Shown here one piece after another: positions 23,256-32,250 of a stretch of 36,629 bases of DNA. The stretch is taken from NCBI GenBank assembly GCA_017436245.1, contig JAFSDN010000084.1, positions 1 through 36,629 on the forward strand, in the 5' to 3' direction. Positions within the stretch are counted from its first letter, which is position 1, and every line of letters starts with the position of its first letter. Below the pieces are notes generated by a model, which was not told where the DNA came from, ran no database searches, and worked only from the letters and a program-made list of their open reading frames with translations. The stretch comes from Clostridia bacterium (GTDB taxonomy: Bacteria; Bacillota; Clostridia; Monoglobales; Monoglobaceae). The position numbers were made by a program, and so were the translations under genes.

Positions 23256-23378
23256 TTATCCGTATGGCAAGGAATGATAAGAGATTTTTCGCCCATGTGC
23301 GTTCCTGAGCGTATGCGAGGGAAATTTCGCACGGGCAATCAAATCCACCGGAGTTAATGACGGGAAAGGAACTTTCAC
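23256..23378 (-). CDS. Possible 40-residue leader ORF between riboswitch and symporter
   Basis: A GTG at 23378 has AGGAG eight bases upstream and opens a frame of 40 codons (starting VKVPFPSLTPVD, ending HSLPYG). It lies wholly downstream of the terminator, so it would be translated only when the riboswitch allows read-through. The peptide resembles no family I know. Its 5' end contains AACTCCGG, a third copy of the riboswitch stem sequence, and its 3' end overlaps a CTCTTATC/GATAAGAG hairpin. It may be RNA structure rather than a gene. Confidence 0.25.
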   Translation of the reverse strand: MKVPFPSLTPVDLIARAKFPSHTLRNAHGRKISYHSLPYG

Positions 23379-23404
23379 GTTATTATCTCCTGTTTTTTTG
23401 CAAC

Positions 23405-23560
23405 AAAAAAAGTTGCTGTTTTTGTTAGCAACTCCGGGAGAGAACATAAACCAATGTTCCTGAATTTCAGCATCCGTCCTTTTGCCTGAGAGATTCAACC
23501 GAAAAACTTCGGTCTTGCACCTTCGGCACTCACTTGGGTGAGATTCTCCGGAGTTCCCTC
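23405..23560 (-). promoter_or_regulatory. Glycine riboswitch (single aptamer) with terminator
   Basis: Read on the minus strand the leader shows the glycine aptamer core: CTCCGGAGAATCTCAC, GTGCCGAAGGTGCAAG, and GAATCTCTCAGGCAAAAGGAC. Only one full aptamer is visible. The outer stem pairs AACTCCGG (23555-23548) with CCGGAGTT (23437-23430). The 3' arm of that stem overlaps by three bases the 5' arm of a terminator, GTTGCT/AGCAAC plus T7 (23432-23405). A stable ligand-bound stem would disfavour the terminator, which predicts activation by glycine. Some symporter-linked glycine switches are reported to repress, so the sign needs testing. Confidence 0.9.
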
Positions 23561-23620
23561 CGCTTTCGGTTCTTGCGTTCCGCAAGCATCATAGGGAGCT
23601 ATTTAATTTTTATTAATGTT

Positions 23621-23649
23621 ATTGTAGCACAATTATTTGTTAAAATCAA
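23621..23649 (-). promoter_or_regulatory. Promoter of the riboswitch-symporter transcript
   Basis: On the minus strand, TTGATT (23649-23644), a 17-bp spacer and TACAAT (23626-23621), with TG before the -10 box, drive the glycine riboswitch leader. Transcription should start near 23614. Confidence 0.7.
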
Positions 23650-23705
23650 GACAAAGTTTTGAAATATGACAAAAATCTATTATTTTTTACAAAAGAAAAT
23701 AAGTT

Positions 23706-24758
23706 TTACTGCCTTTCTTTGTAGGTTACATAGAGATTTACCAGAATAAGGGTAATAATTGGAGCGAGTATAACACCGATTATTCCAAAGTATTTCAGCC
23801 CGATATAAATGCTGATGAGGGTCAGAATGGGATGAATCCCGATGTGGCGGCTGAGGATTTTTGGTTCAATAAGCTGTCGCACAAGGAAAACAAGCCCCTG
23901 AATTATCAAAAGTGCCGTGAAGGAATACATATCCCCGTAAACAAAGGAAATCAGCGCCCAGGGCACAAGTATTGCCGCAGTGCCCAAAAGGGGCAGGGCA
24001 TCAACAAGTCCGCAGATTAGTCCCCAGAGAAGGGTATTGTCCTTTCCGATTATCCATAGGCTTACGGTAACCAACAGTGAGGTAATGAGCATGAGATGAA
24101 GCTGTGCTTTGAGGTAGGATGAAAAGGCGTTGCCTGTTATATTCTTTATTTGTGAAAAAAAGCCGGTAATTCGTTTGGGGAAGACTTCGTGTGCAAAGTT
24201 GATTACAAGAGGATAATCCTTTGTGAAGAAAAATGTTCCCAGTATGAGCATTATAAGAAAAACGATTACGTTGGGGAGCGCCATGGCAAAGTGCGTTGCT
24301 GTATTTAATGCGGCGTGGGTGGCCTTTTGGGATATTTCGGCAGCGTAGGCTTCGGATTTCTGAATGAGGCTGTCAATCAGCCGGGCAGATTCGGGGGATA
24401 GATTGACCTTCATGCCGTTGCACCGTTCAAGAAAGGAATTGACGTGAAAACGGAAGGAGCTTATGGCATCAGGCAGGGCGGTAATCAGATTTTGCGCCTG
24501 TGCCGCCAGCTTTGATATTATAAGGATAATCAGACCAATTGTTGCGGCAACAATAAATGTGATAATAATTGCCGAGCTGATTCCGCGGCTGATGTTCAGC
24601 CGTTTTTCAAGAAACCGAACAAGTCTTTGGCAAATTACTGCAATGAAAAAGGCCGCAACAAATGGGGCAAAGGCTTTCAGAAGAAAAGGAAGCAGGAACA
24701 GCCCTCCGGCTATTCCTGCTGCAATAAGTATCCTTTTCAGAATTTGTTCTGCTGTCAT
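23706..24758 (-). CDS. AI-2E/YtvI-type membrane permease
   Basis: This 350-residue protein has about seven or eight membrane helices and a central extracytoplasmic helical region (about 70-150). It fits the AI-2E transporter (PerM/YtvI) superfamily. Late conserved segments include GLICGLVDALPLLGTAAILVPWA and the C-terminal QLIEPKILSRHIGIHPILTLISIYIGLKYFGIIGVILAPI, which is characteristic. The Bacillus member YtvI is linked to sporulation, while other members are Na+/H+ antiporters or signal exporters, so no substrate is assigned. The ATG at 24758 has GGGAAAGG about ten bases upstream; a GTG at 24767 is too close to that site. It follows apgM by 42 bp and is probably co-transcribed with it. 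Confidence 0.85.
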   Translation of the reverse strand: MTAEQILKRILIAAGIAGGLFLLPFLLKAFAPFVAAFFIAVICQRLVRFLEKRLNISRGISSAIIITFIVAATIGLIILIISKLAAQAQNLITALPDAISSFRFHVNSFLERCNGMKVNLSPESARLIDSLIQKSEAYAAEISQKATHAALNTATHFAMALPNVIVFLIMLILGTFFFTKDYPLVINFAHEVFPKRITGFFSQIKNITGNAFSSYLKAQLHLMLITSLLVTVSLWIIGKDNTLLWGLICGLVDALPLLGTAAILVPWALISFVYGDMYSFTALLIIQGLVFLVRQLIEPKILSRHIGIHPILTLISIYIGLKYFGIIGVILAPIITLILVNLYVTYKERQ

Positions 24759-24800
24759 TCCAAACACGCCTTTCCCGCGGCGCTTATGAAATGCAGAGAG

Positions 24801-26000
24801 TTATTTTGTGAGTCTTTCAATAAGGGTGTAGCCGTGGTCAACCACTATTCCCGTCTTGAGAGCCTCTGCCTCGGTGTAGGAAGCAACTCCCGATTCTGCA
24901 CATTTGCCGCTTTTATATATTATATACGGCACAGGGTCGGAAGTATGCGTTCTGATTGCAAGGGGTGTTGGATGGTCGGGCATAATTAGCATTGCAAACT
25001 CCTGACCGTCATCCTCAAGGGCTTTCAGAATGGGTGCAACAATTTTTTCGTCAATGAGCTCAATTGCCTTCACCTTGTTGTCAATTTCGTGTCTGTGACC
25101 TGCCTCATCCGGGGCTTCAAGGTGAACATACAAAAAGTCAGAGCCGCTGCGAAGTGCTTTGATTGCCGCTTCCGCTTTGCCGTCAAAGTTAGTATGCACA
25201 TTTCCTGTTGCTCCTATAACATCCACGTTTTCAAGTCCGGCACAAACACCGATTCCCTTAATCAGGTCAACTGCCGAAACAACTGTTCCCTGAAGACCGA
25301 ATTTTTCCTTATATGTATCAAGTGCAGGCTTTGTTCCGTTGCCCCAAATCCAGATTGAGTTTGCAGGATTGAGTCCTCTCTTGATTCTGTCAAGGTTCAC
25401 GGGATGATTTTTGAGAATTTCGTGACTCTTTTTCATAAGATTGAGGATTGTTTTGTCCTTGGGAAGATAGTCCTTGACGCATCTGCCCGAAATATCATGG
25501 GGAGGCGTAAGTGAAAATTTGTTTTCCTTGTTGTGCCATACCATAAGGTGACGATAGCTGATTCCGCTGAAAAATTCGTATTCTTCGGTGCGGAGAGCTT
25601 CATTAACTGCTGCAATAAGCTGTGAGGATTCTTCGGTTGTGATTTCGTCCGAGCTGTAATCCACCATGGTTTTGTCCTCGTAGTTTTCTTCGTCCGAGAG
25701 TGTAACCACGTTTGTTCTGAAGGTGGTGTCGGTGAGTTCAAGGTGAACACCCATGCTCATAGCCTCCAAGGGTGAACGTCCTGTGTAGTATTTCTGAGGG
25801 TCATAACCAAAAACCGCAAGGTTTGCAACGTCACTTCCGGGGGGAAGGTTTGCGGGTACGGTTGTCACCATTCCAACCTCGCCCAAAGTTGCCAGCTTGT
25901 CAATGTTGGGTTTTTTTGCCGCTTCAAGGGGTGTTTTACCGCCAAGCTCTGCCACGGGGGTATCTGCCGCACCGTCACAGAGGATTACTATATATTTCAT
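24801..26000 (-). CDS. apgM: Cofactor-independent phosphoglycerate mutase, archaeal type
   Basis: This 399-residue enzyme interconverts 3- and 2-phosphoglycerate in glycolysis without 2,3-bisphosphoglycerate. It belongs to the ApgM branch of the alkaline-phosphatase superfamily. The N-terminal metal site is CDGAADTP, followed by the phospho-serine region NLPPGSDVANLAVFGYDP, then HLEAPDEAGHRHE, DHPTPLAIRTHTSDPVPYI and a final DHGYTLIERL. All superfamily metal-ligand positions that I can recognise are present. Length is near the family norm of about 400. The ApgM form is common in anaerobic Clostridia. A consensus promoter drives it, with the permease gene downstream. Confidence 0.93.
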   Translation of the reverse strand: MKYIVILCDGAADTPVAELGGKTPLEAAKKPNIDKLATLGEVGMVTTVPANLPPGSDVANLAVFGYDPQKYYTGRSPLEAMSMGVHLELTDTTFRTNVVTLSDEENYEDKTMVDYSSDEITTEESSQLIAAVNEALRTEEYEFFSGISYRHLMVWHNKENKFSLTPPHDISGRCVKDYLPKDKTILNLMKKSHEILKNHPVNLDRIKRGLNPANSIWIWGNGTKPALDTYKEKFGLQGTVVSAVDLIKGIGVCAGLENVDVIGATGNVHTNFDGKAEAAIKALRSGSDFLYVHLEAPDEAGHRHEIDNKVKAIELIDEKIVAPILKALEDDGQEFAMLIMPDHPTPLAIRTHTSDPVPYIIYKSGKCAESGVASYTEAEALKTGIVVDHGYTLIERLTK

Positions 26001-26042
26001 GTTCTGTCACGCCTTTCATGTTAAATATCTTTGTTGGTATAT

Positions 26043-26071
26043 ATTATATAAATAAGGAAAGGATTTGTCAA
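26043..26071 (-). promoter_or_regulatory. Consensus promoter of apgM
   Basis: On the minus strand, TTGACA (26071-26066), a 17-bp spacer and TATAAT (26048-26043) match the housekeeping consensus at all twelve positions. This suggests strong constitutive expression. Confidence 0.85.
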
Positions 26072-26148
26072 CCGTGTTTTTTTGAGTTCAACTCTTTTTT
26101 GACCTAAACTGTTCCTTAACCATGCAATGCAATCATCACAGGGCTATT

Positions 26149-26463
26149 TCAATATGTATCATCAAAAATAATTTTCAGATAATCACGGCGACCATACAAG
26201 ATACGATAAATTGAGACATATTCTTCATCAACTTTGTAGAATATAAGATAATTTCCGCTGACGATAAAGCGGTAATCTGTATCAAAGGCTACTTTAGTCG
26301 ATAGCGATGTTCCCATATGAGGAGAACTTTCCAGACGACTATAATCTTCAATTATCCCTTTGATAACATTTTTTGCAGCTATGGGATTAGACAAATCCTT
26401 TTCGATATATCTCTTGATTTCCATCAAATCATTAAGAGCAATGGGAGCAACTCGTATTTTCAT
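26149..26463 (-). CDS. RelE/ParE-family toxin
   Basis: This 104-residue protein fits the RelE/ParE toxin superfamily. It has the N-terminal IRVAPIALNDLMEIKRYIEKDLSNPIAA helix pair and a beta-rich C-terminus with DYRFIVSGNYLIFYKVDEEYVSIYRILYGRRDY. Members either cleave mRNA on the ribosome (RelE) or poison gyrase (ParE). The YRILYGRRDY end is typical, but sequence alone does not tell which. It begins 3 bp after the antitoxin gene, so the pair is one operon with the antitoxin first. Base composition is more AT-rich than the flanking host genes, as expected for a mobile cassette. Confidence 0.9.
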   Translation of the reverse strand: MKIRVAPIALNDLMEIKRYIEKDLSNPIAAKNVIKGIIEDYSRLESSPHMGTSLSTKVAFDTDYRFIVSGNYLIFYKVDEEYVSIYRILYGRRDYLKIIFDDTY

Positions 26464-26466
26464 TAC

Positions 26467-26712
26467 TTATACCCCCAAAGCATCCTTTACTTCATCAATA
26501 GATAACCAACCATTTTCTTTGACAGATTTTTCGCCTTCGGCAAGTTTTTCCATAAGTTTAATAATTGCTTTGGTTTTTTCATATTCTTCAATATCTACAA
26601 TAGCATAACGACCTCTACCGTTTTTAGTAAGAAATACCGGTTCGTCAAATGAAATTTCTTTTAATACCTCTGCATAATTTCTTAAATCCGAAACAGGTCT
26701 GATATTTGGCAT
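26467..26712 (-). CDS. Phd/YefM-family antitoxin
   Basis: This 81-residue protein has the Phd/YefM fold: an N-terminal DNA-binding part (MPNIRPVSDLRNYAEVLKEISFDEPVFLTKNGRGRYAIVDIEEYEK) and a C-terminal acidic tail that would wrap the toxin. It both neutralises the RelE/ParE protein and autorepresses the operon. It is preceded by GGGGG as ribosome-binding site. A promoter is plausible on the minus strand (TTGTAT, 17 bp, TACAAT at 26771-26766 and 26748-26743), with ATTGTAA repeated at 9-bp spacing nearby as a possible operator. Confidence 0.9.
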   Translation of the reverse strand: MPNIRPVSDLRNYAEVLKEISFDEPVFLTKNGRGRYAIVDIEEYEKTKAIIKLMEKLAEGEKSVKENGWLSIDEVKDALGV

Positions 26713-27328
26713 ATAAAAACCCCCTTATCTTTTATTGTAATTATTGTAACATAATTTTAAGTAAAATACAACAACAAATTTAAAATTTACCCCCAAAAAA
26801 TGATATAAACAGCAAATTTATTGCCATAATATGATATTTCTTTGATTTTGATAACATAAACTATGAATATACATTTAAAATTATTTTTGAGGTGTTTCTT
26901 CCTTATTATATTATATATGCAAATTCAATATATAAAAAATATACAAAAGAAGCCTTGAAAGGTTGTAAAAAAATTATCAAAAATTTTATAAAAAACACTT
27001 GACTTTTGTTGCAAAAGTGTAGTATAATATTCGAGCGTGACAAAGACATACGATGATTCCGGAGGTAGCAGCTCTTGATTTTTCAAGGGACTGGAAATTT
27101 CGGAGGAGATTGTCCGGTTTTTAAAACAGGGCGGAAGGTCACACTTTCAATTGAATACAGCAAGATTTACGGGCTCAGTATGCTGATGGGCTTGGATTGC
27201 GTTGTGTTTATGCCCCGAAACCGCATCTTTGTGAAAGCAAGAAGAAAGGTTCGGGTTTTATTATTTAGCTGTGCGAAACGCCCGGCACAGCGGAAAAATC
27301 AAAAGTAATTTTTGAAGGAGGGTACAGC
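26713..27328. other. Gap and leader upstream of the S10 operon
   Basis: From 26780 to 26995 the DNA is AT-rich with nothing I can name. The transcribed leader (about 27035-27328) contains hairpins CCCGAAACC/GGTTCGGG (about 27211-27256) and GCTGTGC/GCACAGC (about 27270-27293). A 77-codon frame (TTG at 27075 with GGAGGT upstream, stop at 27308) is open, but its arginine codons (CGG, CGA, CGC) differ from those of the ribosomal genes. I read the region as a structured leader, possibly for autogenous control, rather than a gene. Confidence 0.5.
26999..27028 (+). promoter_or_regulatory. Promoter of the S10-spc ribosomal operon
   Basis: TTGACT at 26999-27004, an 18-bp spacer and TATAAT at 27023-27028 form a strong promoter, 300 bp before rpsJ. 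No other convincing promoter is visible down to the window end, so it probably drives at least the first genes. Confidence 0.75.
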
Positions 27329-27637
27329 ATGGCAGCTGAGAAGATCAGAATCAGACTCAAGGCTTATGATCACAATCTTATCGACCAGAGTGCCGAGAAA
27401 ATTGTTGAGACAGCCAAGAGAACAGGAGCTAAGGTTTCAGGACCTATCCCGCTCCCCACAAAGAAGGAAGTCGTTACAATCCTCAGAGCAGTTCACAAGT
27501 ACAAGGACAGCCGTGAGCAGTTTGAACTCAGAACTCACAAGAGATTGATCGACGTTTTGGCTCCCAACGCCAAGACAATTGACGCACTTAAGCACCTTGA
27601 TTTGCCGGCAGGTGTTGACATCGAACTCAAAATATAG
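27329..27637 (+). CDS. rpsJ: 30S ribosomal protein S10
   Basis: This 102-residue protein matches S10 throughout ([43 protein letters not shown] and the [20 protein letters not shown] end). S10 sits in the head of the small subunit and, as NusE, joins NusB in antitermination. It is the first gene of the operon, with GGAGGG before the ATG. No tuf or fusA gene is upstream, so the S10 operon has its own promoter here. The next gene follows after a 110-bp gap with two hairpins. Confidence 0.97.
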   Translation: MAAEKIRIRLKAYDHNLIDQSAEKIVETAKRTGAKVSGPIPLPTKKEVVTILRAVHKYKDSREQFELRTHKRLIDVLAPNAKTIDALKHLDLPAGVDIELKI

Positions 27638-27660
27638 TTGAGTTGTTCCGGTAAGAAAAT

Positions 27661-27726
27661 TTGGTCATGTTGGCAAGGCTTTGTCAACCAATAACCCGCA
27701 TGTATGTTTGAAATCAAACCGATGCG
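27661..27726 (+). other. Two hairpins in the rpsJ-rplC gap
   Basis: TTGG...GTTG with CAACCAA (27661-27691) and CGCAT-gtat-GTTTGA-aa-TCAAAC-cg-ATGCG (27697-27726) occupy most of a 110-bp gap in an otherwise tightly packed operon. Neither has a T-run, so they are not simple terminators. They may serve mRNA processing or protein-mediated control. Confidence 0.5.
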
Positions 27727-27747
27727 TGTGAATAGGAGGAAAAAATT

Positions 27748-28383
27748 ATGAAAAAAGCAATCTTAGGCAAAAAGCTTGGTATGACTCAGATTTTTGCAGA
27801 AGACGGCGCACTCATCCCTGTTACAGTAATTGAAGCAGGTCCCTGCGCAGTAGTTCAGAAGAAGACAGCTGAAGTTGACGGTTACGTTGCAGTTCAGGTT
27901 GGCTTCGAGGACAAAAAAGAAAAGAATGTTAATAAGCCCATGAAGGGCCATTTCGCAAAGGCAGGCGTAGCTCCCAAGAGATACCTCAGAGAGTTCAAGC
28001 TGGATAATGCTGCTGAAATGAATGTTGGCGACGAAATCAAGGTTGACATTTTTGAAGCAGGCGAAGCGCTGGACGTTACAGGTACAAGCAAGGGTCACGG
28101 ATATGCAGGCACCATCAAGAGATGGGGAACACACAGAGGTCCCATGACTCACGGTAGCCACTATCACAGAGGTCCCGGTTCATTGGGCGCTTGTTCATCA
28201 CCTTCACGTGTTTACAAGGGTAAGAGACTTCCCGGTCACTACGGTGTTGACACAGTTACAATTCAGAACCTCAGCCTTGTGAAGATAGATACAGAACGCA
28301 ACCTTCTTTTGGTTAAGGGCTCAGTTCCCGGTCCCAAGGGCGGATTGCTGGTAGTTAAAAACGCAGTTAAGGCTAATGCCTAA
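27748..28383 (+). CDS. rplC: 50S ribosomal protein L3
   Basis: This 211-residue protein binds near the 3' end of 23S rRNA and helps start large-subunit assembly. The start [15 protein letters not shown], the loop [55 protein letters not shown] and the end [10 protein letters not shown] are diagnostic. An AGGAGG site precedes the ATG. rplD follows after 24 bp. Confidence 0.97.
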   Translation: MKKAILGKKLGMTQIFAEDGALIPVTVIEAGPCAVVQKKTAEVDGYVAVQVGFEDKKEKNVNKPMKGHFAKAGVAPKRYLREFKLDNAAEMNVGDEIKVDIFEAGEALDVTGTSKGHGYAGTIKRWGTHRGPMTHGSHYHRGPGSLGACSSPSRVYKGKRLPGHYGVDTVTIQNLSLVKIDTERNLLLVKGSVPGPKGGLLVVKNAVKANA

Positions 28384-28407
28384 ACCTAAGAGAGGAGGAT
28401 TTAAGAT

Positions 28408-29031
28408 ATGCCTACAGTAGCTTTATATAACACAACCGGCGCAAAGGTTGGTGATATAGAATTGAATGACAGCGTGTTTGGCGTTGAAGTCAGACCCGAT
28501 GTTATGCATGAAGTAGTTGTGAACTACTTAGCAAATCAGAGACAGGGCACACAGAGCACAAAGACTCGTACAGAAGTCAGCGGCGGTGGAATCAAGCCCT
28601 GGAGACAGAAAGGCACAGGTCGTGCAAGACAGGGTAGTATCCGTGCTCCACAGTGGGTTGGCGGCGGCGTAGCTCTTGGTCCCAAGCCCAGAGACTACAG
28701 ATACTCAGTTAACAAGAAGGTTAGAAGACTTGCTCTCAAGTCGGCTCTCTCTTCAAAGGTTGTTGACAATGATATTATCGTTCTTGATGACCTCAAGCTT
28801 GATGCAATCAAGACAAAGACAATCGCTGAGATTCTCAAGAACCTCGGTGTTACAGAAAAGGCACTCATCGTTCTTCCTGAAAACGACAAGAACATCGTTT
28901 GCTCAGCAAGAAACATCAAGGGTGTTGACACAACATTTGTTGGCGCAATCAACACATACGAGGTGCTTGGTCACACAAAATGCATCATCGTTAAAGATGC
29001 AGTTGCAAAACTCGAGGAGGTGTACGCATAA
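28408..29031 (+). CDS. rplD: 50S ribosomal protein L4
   Basis: This 207-residue protein lines the exit tunnel through its extended loop ([34 protein letters not shown]), which is fully conserved. In E. coli L4 represses this operon through the leader; whether that happens here is unknown, since the leader has no recognised L4 site. The stop overlaps the start of rplW (TAATG), which couples their translation. Confidence 0.97.
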   Translation: MPTVALYNTTGAKVGDIELNDSVFGVEVRPDVMHEVVVNYLANQRQGTQSTKTRTEVSGGGIKPWRQKGTGRARQGSIRAPQWVGGGVALGPKPRDYRYSVNKKVRRLALKSALSSKVVDNDIIVLDDLKLDAIKTKTIAEILKNLGVTEKALIVLPENDKNIVCSARNIKGVDTTFVGAINTYEVLGHTKCIIVKDAVAKLEEVYA

Positions 29032-29321
29032 TGAAAATGACATCTCATGATATTCTTAAAAGACCTATCATAACAGAACAGAGTATGGAAGGCGTTGCAG
29101 AAAAGAAGTACACTTTTGAAGTTGACAAGAATGCTAACAAAATCCAGATCAAGAAAGCTGTTGAAGAAATATTCAAGGTTACAGTTGACAAGGTTACAAC
29201 AATCAACTATATCGGAAAGCCCAAGAGAATGGGTGTTCATGCAGGCAAGAGAGCTGACTGGAAGAAAGCCGTTGTTAAGCTCACTGCTGACAGCAAGACA
29301 ATTGAACTTTTTGAAAACTAA
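29031..29321 (+). CDS. rplW: 50S ribosomal protein L23
   Basis: This 96-residue protein sits at the tunnel exit and is the docking site for trigger factor and [18 protein letters not shown] and [22 protein letters not shown] are family hallmarks. The start overlaps the L4 stop by one base; a second in-frame ATG two codons on is also possible. Confidence 0.96.
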   Translation: MKMTSHDILKRPIITEQSMEGVAEKKYTFEVDKNANKIQIKKAVEEIFKVTVDKVTTINYIGKPKRMGVHAGKRADWKKAVVKLTADSKTIELFEN

Positions 29322-29358
29322 TAACCTGGAAAAAATCGTAGATTAAGGAGATGTAAAA

Positions 29359-30192
29359 ATGGGAATTAGAAAATATAATCCTACAACACCTTCGCTGCGT
29401 CAGATGACTGTTTCTACATTTGAAGAAATCGACAAGAAGGAACCTGAAAGATCACTTCTTCGTCCCCTTCACAGCAAAGCAGGTCGTAACTCATACGGCA
29501 GAATAACAGTTAGACACCGCGGCGGCGGCACAAAGAGAAAATACAGAGTAATTGATTTCAAGAGAAATAAGGACAATATGCCCGCAACAGTTCTTGCAAT
29601 CGAATACGATCCTAACCGTAGCGCAAACATTGCACTTCTTCAGTACGAGGACGGAGTTAAGACATACATCATCGCTCCTCTTTCATTGAAGAAAGGTGAC
29701 GTTGTTGTTTCAGGTAAGGGTGCGGATATCAAACCCGGTAACACACTTGTTATCGCTGACATCCCTGTTGGTACACTTATTTATAACATTGAACTTTACC
29801 CCGGCAAGGGCGGACAGATGGTTCGCAGCGCAGGCGTTTTTGCACAGCTCATGGCTAAGGAAAACGGCTATGCACAGGTTAGACTTCCTTCCGGTGAAGT
29901 TAGACTGGTTCGTCTTGACTGTCGTGCTAGCATAGGTCAGGTTGGTAACACAGATTACGAAAACATCAACCTCGGTAAAGCCGGCAGAAAGCGTCACATG
30001 GGCTTCAGACCCACAGTTCGTGGTGTTGTTATGAACCCCAATGACCATCCTCACGGTGGTGGTGAAGGTAAGTCACCTATCGGTAGACCCTCACCTGTTA
30101 CTCCTTGGGGTAAGCCCGCTCTCGGTTACAAGACCAGAGACAAGAAGAACAAGACTGACAAGTTTATCGTAAAGCGTCGTAACGCGAAATAA
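29359..30192 (+). CDS. rplB: 50S ribosomal protein L2
   Basis: This 277-residue protein is needed for subunit joining and peptidyl-transferase centre integrity. Conserved blocks include [21 protein letters not shown], the [29 protein letters not shown] region and the C-terminal [38 protein letters not shown] with the functionally important histidine. AAGGAGA precedes the ATG, 37 bp after rplW. Confidence 0.97.
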   Translation: MGIRKYNPTTPSLRQMTVSTFEEIDKKEPERSLLRPLHSKAGRNSYGRITVRHRGGGTKRKYRVIDFKRNKDNMPATVLAIEYDPNRSANIALLQYEDGVKTYIIAPLSLKKGDVVVSGKGADIKPGNTLVIADIPVGTLIYNIELYPGKGGQMVRSAGVFAQLMAKENGYAQVRLPSGEVRLVRLDCRASIGQVGNTDYENINLGKAGRKRHMGFRPTVRGVVMNPNDHPHGGGEGKSPIGRPSPVTPWGKPALGYKTRDKKNKTDKFIVKRRNAK

Positions 30193-30210
30193 TTTTAAGG
30201 AGGTCACGTC

Positions 30211-30483
30211 ATGGGTCGTAGTATTAAAAAAGGACCTTTCGTCGAAGCGAAGTTGCTTGCAAAAATTGTGGCAATGAACGAAAAGAACGAAAAAGTCGTT
30301 GTTAAAACATGGTCAAGAGCATCTACTATTTTCCCTGAGATGGTTGGTCACACAATTGCAGTTTATGACGGAAGAAAGCATGTTCCGGTTTATGTAACAG
30401 AGGACATGGTTGGTCATAAGCTTGGAGAATTTGCTCCAACCAGAACTTATAAAGGTCATGCAGGTGCTAAAACTTCCAAGTAA
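30211..30483 (+). CDS. rpsS: 30S ribosomal protein S19
   Basis: This 90-residue protein is in the 30S head and contacts the A-site finger and t[18 protein letters not shown] and [38 protein letters not shown] are diagnostic. AAGGAGG precedes the ATG, 18 bp after rplB. A 59-bp gap leads to rplV. Confidence 0.97.
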   Translation: MGRSIKKGPFVEAKLLAKIVAMNEKNEKVVVKTWSRASTIFPEMVGHTIAVYDGRKHVPVYVTEDMVGHKLGEFAPTRTYKGHAGAKTSK

Positions 30484-30542
30484 TCTTTTATTTGATAGAA
30501 GTTTTCTGTGATATTAATCAATAGGAAAGGAGCTGCAGAGCA

Positions 30543-30878
30543 ATGGAAGCAGTTGCAAAGGTTACTCACGTACGCATCGCTCCCAGAAAGGTGCGTATAG
30601 TTATAGACTTAATCAGAAATAAGCCTGTTGGTGTTGCAATCGGTATTCTCAAGAACACCCCCAAGGCTGCAAGTCCGGTTGTTGAAAAGTTACTCAAGTC
30701 AGCAATGGCTAATGCTGAAAACAACCACAATATGAATGTTGAAAATCTTTATATTTCAGAAGTTTTTGCTGATCAGGGCCCCACTCTCAAGAGAGTTCAG
30801 GCAAGAGCACAGGGACGTGCATTCAGAATCAACAAAAAGACAAGTCACATTACTTTGAAATTAAAGGAAAAGGAATAA
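30543..30878 (+). CDS. rplV: 50S ribosomal protein L22
   Basis: This 111-residue protein lines the exit tunnel near the macrolide site. [20 protein letters not shown] and the beta-hairpin [21 protein letters not shown] are conserved. AAAGGAGCTG precedes the ATG. Confidence 0.97.
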   Translation: MEAVAKVTHVRIAPRKVRIVIDLIRNKPVGVAIGILKNTPKAASPVVEKLLKSAMANAENNHNMNVENLYISEVFADQGPTLKRVQARAQGRAFRINKKTSHITLKLKEKE

Positions 30879-30902
30879 TCTTGAAAAAGGAGGTAATTTA
30901 GC

Positions 30903-31592
30903 ATGGGTCAGAAGGTTAATCCCCACGGTATCCGAGTTGGTATTATCAAAGACTGGGATTCACGTTGGTATGCTGACAAAAAGAGCTACGGCGATAATCT
31001 TGTAGAAGATTACAACCTCAGAGTTTTCCTCAAGAAAAAGCTCTATCTCGCCGGAGTTGATAAAATCGAAATCGAAAAATTCGCTAATAAGATTCGTCTT
31101 TCTATCCACGCTGCAAAGCCCGGTATTGTTATCGGTAAAGGCGGCAGTGAAATTGACAAGCTGAAGAAGGATGTTGAAGCACTTACAGGTAAGGCTGTTA
31201 TCCTCAACGTAATTGAGGTAAAGACTCCCGACCTCTGTGCACAGCTGGTTGCTGAAAATATCGCATCACAGCTTGAAAGACGTATATCTTTCAGAAAGGC
31301 TATGAAGCAGTGCATGGCAAGAACAATGAAGCTTGGTGCAAAGGGTATCAAGGCGGCAGTTTCAGGTCGTGTTGGCGGCGCAGAAATCGCTCGTACAGAG
31401 CAGTACCATGAGGGTACAATTCCGCTGCAGACACTTCGTGCTGACATTGATTACGGTTTTGCTGAAGCTGACACCACTTACGGTAAGCTCGGTGTAAAGG
31501 TTTGGATTTACAAGGGCGAGGTTCTTGCTGAAAGCAAAAATGTAAAGGAAACAAAAGCTCCTGCCAAGAAAGCGGAAGGAGGAAGAAAATAA
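30903..31592 (+). CDS. rpsC: 30S ribosomal protein S3
   Basis: This 229-residue protein forms part of the mRNA entry channel and its helicase. The N-terminus [26 protein letters not shown] and the KH motif [18 protein letters not shown] are clear, as is the C-terminal [41 protein letters not shown]. The tail is Lys-rich. Its stop overlaps the rplP start by one base. Confidence 0.97.
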   Translation: MGQKVNPHGIRVGIIKDWDSRWYADKKSYGDNLVEDYNLRVFLKKKLYLAGVDKIEIEKFANKIRLSIHAAKPGIVIGKGGSEIDKLKKDVEALTGKAVILNVIEVKTPDLCAQLVAENIASQLERRISFRKAMKQCMARTMKLGAKGIKAAVSGRVGGAEIARTEQYHEGTIPLQTLRADIDYGFAEADTTYGKLGVKVWIYKGEVLAESKNVKETKAPAKKAEGGRK

Positions 31593-32023
31593 TGTTATCA
31601 CCAAAAAGAGTTAAATACAGAAGAGTTATGCGTGGCAGAATGAAGGGTAAGGCTTCTCGCGGTAACAAGGTTTGCTACGGCGATTTTGGTCTTCAGGCTC
31701 AGTCACCTGCTTGGATTACAAGCAACCAGATTGAAGCAGCCCGTATTGCTATGACACGTTATACAAAGAGAGGCGGTCAGGTTTGGATTAAGATATTCCC
31801 TGACAAGCCCGTAACAGAGAAGCCTGCTGAAACTCGTATGGGTAGTGGTAAGGGTTCACCGGAATACTGGGTAGCAGTTGTTAAGCCCGGCAGAATATTA
31901 TTTGAAATCGGCGGCGTTAGTGAAGAAGTGGCAAGAGAAGCTATGCGTCTTGCTATGCACAAGCTTCCTCTCAAATGTAAGTTTGTGAGAAAAGCCGATC
32001 AGGAAATGGAAGGTGAAATGTAA
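31592..32023 (+). CDS. rplP: 50S ribosomal protein L16
   Basis: This 143-residue protein helps position A-site tRNA on the 50S subunit. [25 protein letters not shown] at the start and [28 protein letters not shown] in the middle are diagnostic. It overlaps rpsC and rpmC by one base each, so the three are translationally coupled. Confidence 0.97.
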   Translation: MLSPKRVKYRRVMRGRMKGKASRGNKVCYGDFGLQAQSPAWITSNQIEAARIAMTRYTKRGGQVWIKIFPDKPVTEKPAETRMGSGKGSPEYWVAVVKPGRILFEIGGVSEEVAREAMRLAMHKLPLKCKFVRKADQEMEGEM

Positions 32024-32232
32024 TGAAAATAAATGAGATCAGAGACCTTTCAGCACAGGAAATTAACGATAAGATTCAGGACCTCAAGGAAGAACTTTTC
32101 AATCTTCGTTTTCAGAATGCAATGAACCAGTTGGACAATCCCATGAGAATCGTTGCAGTTAAGAAGGATATTGCAAAGCTTAAAACGGTTCTGAAGGAAC
32201 AAGAGCTTGGCCTTAATGCCAATGTAAACTAA
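32023..32232 (+). CDS. rpmC: 50S ribosomal protein L29
   Basis: This 69-residue helical hairpin protein binds near the tunnel exit beside L23. The family pattern [38 protein letters not shown] is present. The start overlaps the L16 stop by one base (TAATG), and rpsQ follows after 18 bp. Confidence 0.96.
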   Translation: MKINEIRDLSAQEINDKIQDLKEELFNLRFQNAMNQLDNPMRIVAVKKDIAKLKTVLKEQELGLNANVN

Positions 32233-32250
32233 TAGGAGGTGTAAGGTCTG

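Noticed and set aside
23430..23560. Tandem (two-aptamer) glycine riboswitch
   Set aside because: Only one set of the conserved GCCGAAGG and CTCTCAGGCAAAAGGAC elements is present; the remaining part is a hairpin without aptamer core.
26780..26995. Gene or RNA upstream of the S10 promoter
   Set aside because: No frame of useful length with a start signal and no strong hairpin is visible in this AT-rich stretch.
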